From assembly GCA_964484285.1 (NCBI GenBank), contig CAZAEO010000038.1, forward strand, positions 1 through 16,912: a stretch of DNA of 16,912 bases, written 5' to 3'. Below the pieces are notes generated by a model. It saw only the letters and a list, made by a program, of their open reading frames with translations. It made no database searches and had not been told where the DNA came from. Origin of the DNA: CAZUQP01 sp964484285. GTDB taxonomy: Bacteria > Pseudomonadota > Gammaproteobacteria > DSM-16500. The first letter of the stretch is position 1. Each line of letters opens with the position of its first letter. The translations under genes were made by a program, and so were the position numbers. Below, in pieces: positions 13,775 through 16,912 of the stretch.

Positions 13775-15082
13775 ATGAATGAAAAAATTTCTAATCTAGT
13801 TTCAGCATTACAACATCAAGCACATTTACCTCTTTGGGCGTTAAATAATGAAATAGTAATATATTCGATGGCGGTGAATAGTAAACCCGCTTGGGGCAGA
13901 AGAATAAAATTATTGAATTTTTTGATTACTATTGCTGATAAGCTGATGCTCTCTGATGCGTTTATATTTGGCTTTGGTTTATTGCGGGCACTTTCACTTT
14001 GGATGGCAGTAAAGTCAAAAACAAAGAATAAAAAGAATAGTGACAATAAATTTACTCACATATTTTTTAGCTTTAAAGTATCATCTGAAAATTACCTATA
14101 CTCTGATTATATGAAAATCTCAAAGAGTTCTGTCCTAAAAATAGATTCTGTTTCTTTAGAAGGGATGCAATATTTTGATAGGCCAAAATTCAAATTTATT
14201 TTGATTTTACTTTTTCAGCATGCTTTTGGTTGTACAGCCAAGTTGAAAAAACTTCAGTCTGATATCAATTTAAATACAAGAAATTTTTTAACGGTATGCG
14301 CATTAAATATTGGAATATATGCTTTTTATCGATCTTATTGGCGTATGCTGAAATCAAAGAATATAAAAGAAATTGCTTTTATCACATTAGATACCCCACT
14401 CTATGCATGTATAGATGAGGGCATCGCTACTATTTATTTTCAACATGGGTTACTTTCGCGAACACTTTTGATTCCTAAGGTAAATTATTTCCATACATTA
14501 ACTTATGATGAGGAAAAATATCTAAAAAAATTAGTTCCTGATGTTAAAATAAGTCGAGTAATTATAACGCATAAAATTAATTCGATAAAAAATAATATCA
14601 TCATGATATTATCTCCTAATAAATTTTTAGAAGATTTTTACAAAATACAAGCGTTTACTAGTCAAACTATTTTTAACAATCAACAAATTGTTATTCGTCC
14701 TGTTCCTACTGGGATAACAGAAATCTCATTGCAAGTCGTGCTTAGGGGGTTGAAAAACACAATATTAGACGACACAACGATTCCATTACATGCTTCCATT
14801 GAAAAATGGAATCCCAAGTTTGTGGTGTCAGGATGGATGTCAACAGGGCTTGCTACAGCACTTGACTTCGGATGTTTGCCAATTTCTCTTTATGATCCAA
14901 ATGTAGAAGAAAAATGGATGAAAAAGATATATCCCAATGACTATTGGAATACGATATATCCTATCAAATCTCGTGTTTTATTCTGGCCACGAGATCATCA
15001 AATAATAAAAATGGCGATGAATTCCCAAATGGCTTATGAAGATCAAATAAAAAAATTAAAAAGTAATAACTATCATTTTTAA
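13775..15082 (+). CDS. Putative GT-B-like glycosyltransferase of unrecognised family (QHG motif)
   Basis: From the ATG at 13775 the protein has 435 residues. No firm family is recognised. It contains 'ATIYFQHGLLSRTLLIPK' (218-235), 'IVIRPVPTGITE' (305-316) and 'VVSGWMSTGLATALDFGCLP' (350-369). This QHG, RP and late SGxSTGLxxALxxGxxP order is seen in GT-B enzymes that build capsules and in polyol-phosphate or sialic-acid transferases. I infer a cytoplasmic sugar transferase. A GTG at 13748 would add nine residues. The ATG is preferred, although neither start has a strong ribosome binding site. It is followed after 16 bp by the TIGR04372-type gene, so the two form a plus-strand operon read away from the sugar-biosynthesis block. 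A hydrophobic stretch near 139-150 is too short for a membrane span. Confidence 0.65.
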   Translation: MNEKISNLVSALQHQAHLPLWALNNEIVIYSMAVNSKPAWGRRIKLLNFLITIADKLMLSDAFIFGFGLLRALSLWMAVKSKTKNKKNSDNKFTHIFFSFKVSSENYLYSDYMKISKSSVLKIDSVSLEGMQYFDRPKFKFILILLFQHAFGCTAKLKKLQSDINLNTRNFLTVCALNIGIYAFYRSYWRMLKSKNIKEIAFITLDTPLYACIDEGIATIYFQHGLLSRTLLIPKVNYFHTLTYDEEKYLKKLVPDVKISRVIITHKINSIKNNIIMILSPNKFLEDFYKIQAFTSQTIFNNQQIVIRPVPTGITEISLQVVLRGLKNTILDDTTIPLHASIEKWNPKFVVSGWMSTGLATALDFGCLPISLYDPNVEEKWMKKIYPNDYWNTIYPIKSRVLFWPRDHQIIKMAMNSQMAYEDQIKKLKSNNYHF

Positions 15083-15098
15083 AAAATGAGTTTTATAG

Positions 15099-16364
15099 AT
15101 GCCGACTAAAAATAAATTAATTAATAAAATCTTGAGAAAATTCAACTCAACTATAGAATATGTCATTTCTATTCCTATATCATTTTTTTTATTCATCCTA
15201 TTTCCTATCTATAAAATCAAATTAGTTAAATTATTTTCAGATCGTATCGGACACTATGCCTTAAACACAGAATTATTACTTTGCACATTAGATCAAAATC
15301 CACCACAAAAAAGAGAAAAGTATTTTTTTTATACATGCTCTTCTATGACTCCGATTTGTAATATCCAGCTTCATTCTATGTGGAAAAGAACCATTCCGAT
15401 CTTACCTTTTCCTGACATTATTTATAAAGTAGATAAAATCTTAAGTGTTTTGCTAAGAGCAAAATATAAAAAAGGTAATATTAAAGAAACATTTGAGGGA
15501 ACCTCTGGAGTCAATGATATATACGGCCTTTTAGAAAAAATCAGCCGGCCCCACTTAATATTTAATCAAGAAGAGAACGCTCAAGGAGAAAAATTACTGA
15601 ATCAATTAGGCATACCGCTAAATGTACGTTATGTTTGTTTATTTGTTCGCGATTCAAATTATTTAAAGCAATATCTGCCTGAAATTGATTGGAGCCACCA
15701 TACTTTTCGTAACTCAGATATTGAAAACTATGAGAAAGCTGCATTATTTTTAGCAAAAAAAGGTTATTATGTGATTCGCATGGGAAAATTTGTGTTAAAA
15801 AAATTTCGGGTGGATCATCCTAAAGTAATTGACTATACTAACAGTCCCTTACAATCAGATTTTATGGATATATTTCTATCTTCACGTTGTTTCTTTTTTA
15901 TCTCTACGGTAACTGGCATTGATTGTGTGCCCCAAATTTTTCGAAGGCCGGGTGTTTTTACAAATGTAGTATTACCGAGCGAGTTGTTGACCTGGTATCC
16001 TAACATGCTTTTTATTCCTAAAAATGTTATTAATAAAAAAACCGGGAATGAACTGAAATTTCAAGAAATTTATAAGATGTTTTCACAATGGCCGACAGTC
16101 GCTATGACAGACATTTTTAAAAAGCATGAATTAGAGGTTGTTGAAAATACACCTGAAGATATCTTGTCGGTTGTAAAAGAAGCAGAAGCACGTATTACTA
16201 ATCATTGGAAAGAAACAGAAGAAGAGATGGATCTTCAGAAACAATTCTGGAAAAGATTTCCACGCGATTTAAAAGAACAGAGGGGAAATCGAGTATATGC
16301 AGAAAAAATCAAAATAAAGATAGGAAGTCATTTTTTGAAAAAATATGCTGCTTTATTTAATTAA
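15099..16364 (+). CDS. TIGR04372-family putative glycosyltransferase
   Basis: This 421-residue protein has an N-terminal hydrophobic segment (about 21-39) flanked by lysines, consistent with a single membrane anchor. It is followed by 'SDRIGHYALNTELLL' (47-61), the conserved N-terminal signature of the family I know as TIGR04372. Further shared features are 'YVCLFVRDSNYL', a central 'FLAKKGYYVIRMGK', and 'FISTVTGIDCVPQIFRRPGV' with 'TWYPNMLFIPK' in the C-terminal half. Family members sit in surface-polysaccharide loci and are predicted glycosyltransferases; the reaction is uncharacterised to my knowledge. It shares the plus-strand transcript with the QHG protein 16 bp upstream. The TAA stop is the first triplet of a 26-bp perfect inverted repeat, so the natural C-terminus may have been set by the rearrangement that made it. 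Confidence 0.82.
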   Translation: MPTKNKLINKILRKFNSTIEYVISIPISFFLFILFPIYKIKLVKLFSDRIGHYALNTELLLCTLDQNPPQKREKYFFYTCSSMTPICNIQLHSMWKRTIPILPFPDIIYKVDKILSVLLRAKYKKGNIKETFEGTSGVNDIYGLLEKISRPHLIFNQEENAQGEKLLNQLGIPLNVRYVCLFVRDSNYLKQYLPEIDWSHHTFRNSDIENYEKAALFLAKKGYYVIRMGKFVLKKFRVDHPKVIDYTNSPLQSDFMDIFLSSRCFFFISTVTGIDCVPQIFRRPGVFTNVVLPSELLTWYPNMLFIPKNVINKKTGNELKFQEIYKMFSQWPTVAMTDIFKKHELEVVENTPEDILSVVKEAEARITNHWKETEEEMDLQKQFWKRFPRDLKEQRGNRVYAEKIKIKIGSHFLKKYAALFN

Positions 16365-16421
16365 CGTTCGTATTGCATAAGCGTAAAATATCAAATTTAC
16401 GCTTATGCAATACGAACGTTA
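16362..16421. repeat. 26-bp perfect inverted repeat with 8-base spacer
   Basis: Arms at 16362-16387 and 16396-16421 are exact reverse complements around the spacer atatcaaa. The left arm begins with the TAA of the TIGR04372-type gene. The right arm, read on the minus strand, contains the last codons and TAA (16403-16405) of a minus-strand frame. Neither side has a strong T tract, so it is unusual for an intrinsic terminator, although it could block or process two convergent transcripts. Confidence 0.9.
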
Positions 16422-16513
16422 TCCCGTAAAATGCGTAGCATTTCTACGGGATCCACTTTATAAATCCACATATTAATCACCGCATTATTTAATGCAATTA
16501 CAGGGCTATTCAC
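16403..16513 (-). CDS. 36-codon frame downstream of, and in frame with, the right-edge gene
   Basis: Starting at GTG 16513 this frame encodes 'NSPVIALNNAVINMWIYKVD' then 'PVEMLRILRDNVRIA' and TAA. It lies in the same reading frame as the gene that stops at 16526-16528, with only TGT-GAT-TTT-GCG between that TAG and the GTG. It may be the severed C-terminal tail of the upstream protein, split by a TAG, or a separate small protein. No ribosome binding site is visible. No family is recognised. Its second half contains a hairpin and the right arm of the 26-bp inverted repeat. Confidence 0.4.
   Translation of the reverse strand: MNSPVIALNNAVINMWIYKVDPVEMLRILRDNVRIA
16421..16452. repeat. Second hairpin abutting the 26-bp inverted repeat
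   Basis: ATCCCGTA (16421-16428) pairs with TACGGGAT (16445-16452). Inside these, AAATGC (16429-16434) pairs with GCATTT (16438-16443) around a GTA loop, with a single bulged C at 16444. That gives 14 base pairs directly next to the larger palindrome, sharing base 16421. It falls inside the short minus-strand frame, so it may be partly coding-constrained. Confidence 0.75.
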
Positions 16514-16525
16514 CGCAAAATCACA

Positions 16526-16912
16526 CTAAAAAGTCAACTTTCTGGCCTTAGATTCTGCCGTATAAATTTTCATATCTTCGGGCGATGGCGTATAATGCAA
16601 TATTTGCAATGACTTTCCATGCTGATCACCCAAATGCTGCAATTCGACCCAGGCAGCGCGAACCATTTTATCAAAGCCCGCCAATTCTACCACCCAACCG
16701 CGACGGTAAATTTCTTTTGCAACAGCGCGTGTCGTCCGCAGTGCATCTTCCAAGGTACGTTCATGCGAAAACAAATCTTTTGGTGCCACAATGACACAAC
16801 ACCCCTTGTCATAAATATCGTAGTGGGGACTGGCATCAGGCAAGGTCAAGCGTTGTCGTTCGCCAGGCGCATCTAAATTATAAACATCCCAAATAGTAAA
16901 CGTGGCAAAACG
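16526..16912 (-). CDS. Hypothetical protein, 5' end beyond the window
   Basis: The frame is open from the window edge to TAG at 16526-16528, giving at least 128 residues. It begins 'RFATFTIWDVYNLDAPGERQ' and includes 'YDKGCCVIVAPKDLFSHERT' and 'YRRGWVVELAGFDKMVRAAW'. It looks like a soluble, well-conserved protein, and a TTG at 16849 is not a convincing start because the frame continues upstream. I do not recognise the family. Its sequence is noticeably richer in G+C than the polysaccharide genes, so it probably belongs to the chromosomal or mobile neighbourhood flanking the locus. It converges on the TIGR04372-type gene across the inverted repeat. The coding frame resumes in phase after the TAG, so the protein may be prematurely truncated. 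Confidence 0.6.
   Translation of the reverse strand, partial: RFATFTIWDVYNLDAPGERQRLTLPDASPHYDIYDKGCCVIVAPKDLFSHERTLEDALRTTRAVAKEIYRRGWVVELAGFDKMVRAAWVELQHLGDQHGKSLQILHYTPSPEDMKIYTAESKARKLTF

Noticed and set aside
13816..14046. Minus-strand 76-residue frame opposite the QHG protein
   Set aside because: It is antisense to the long plus-strand gene. The hydrophobic and serine-rich translation is what the complement of AT-rich coding DNA often gives.
16585..16876. Two overlapping plus-strand frames at the right edge
   Set aside because: They are antisense to the better, edge-running minus-strand frame, and their translations are rich in His, Pro and Gln without domain features.
1..16912. CRISPR array, tRNA or rRNA genes
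   Set aside because: I saw no regularly spaced direct repeats, no cloverleaf with a CCA-type end and no conserved rRNA segments on either strand.

Overview
The window is a low-GC (mostly AT-rich) surface-polysaccharide biosynthesis locus, of the O-antigen or capsule type, probably from a gammaproteobacterium. It suggests a host-associated or intracellular lineage such as the Legionellales/Coxiellaceae. That placement rests on base composition, gene content and an IS982-type transposase fragment. There is no rRNA or other phylogenetic marker, so it is tentative.

Layout. Positions 1-262 hold a decayed IS982 transposase fragment. A minus-strand block then runs from 13471 down to 263, with one plus-strand methyltransferase (3502-4152) and several degenerate gene remnants inside it. 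Its core is seven tightly packed or overlapping genes read from 11502 down to 5536: an RmlC-like epimerase, a TylC3-type sugar C-methyltransferase, a DegT/StrS aminotransferase, an LIC12133-type methyltransferase, an SDR epimerase/reductase, an FdtA-type 3,4-ketoisomerase and a second SDR. Upstream of the core are a methyltransferase and a sulfotransferase-like P-loop protein. Downstream are a family 2 glycosyltransferase, an LIC12162-type transferase and a third SDR. Two glycosyltransferase-like genes (13775-15082 and 15099-16364) are transcribed divergently on the plus strand. The right edge has a less AT-rich, unrelated-looking gene that runs off the window. It is separated from the locus by a striking 26-bp perfect inverted repeat.

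How the genes may work together. The core set can be read as a nucleotide-deoxysugar pathway. Starting from an NDP-4-keto-6-deoxyhexose, the ketoisomerase and aminotransferase would give a 3-amino-3,6-dideoxyhexose. The epimerase, C-methyltransferase and an SDR ketoreductase would give a C-methyl-branched deoxysugar. These may be two sugars or one branched amino sugar. The glycosyltransferases would build the sugars into a repeat unit, and the methyltransferases and sulfotransferase-like protein would decorate it. No intact rmlA or rmlB, flippase, polymerase or ABC exporter is in the window, so precursor supply and export must be encoded elsewhere.

Decay is a second theme. There is an IS982 fragment with a frameshift, a PhyH-type dioxygenase remnant (3135-3429), a 31-codon 5' stub of rmlA (5381-5476), a 42-codon orphan open frame (13537-13662) and an in-frame TAG in the right-edge gene. 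The locus appears to have been remodelled repeatedly by insertion and deletion.
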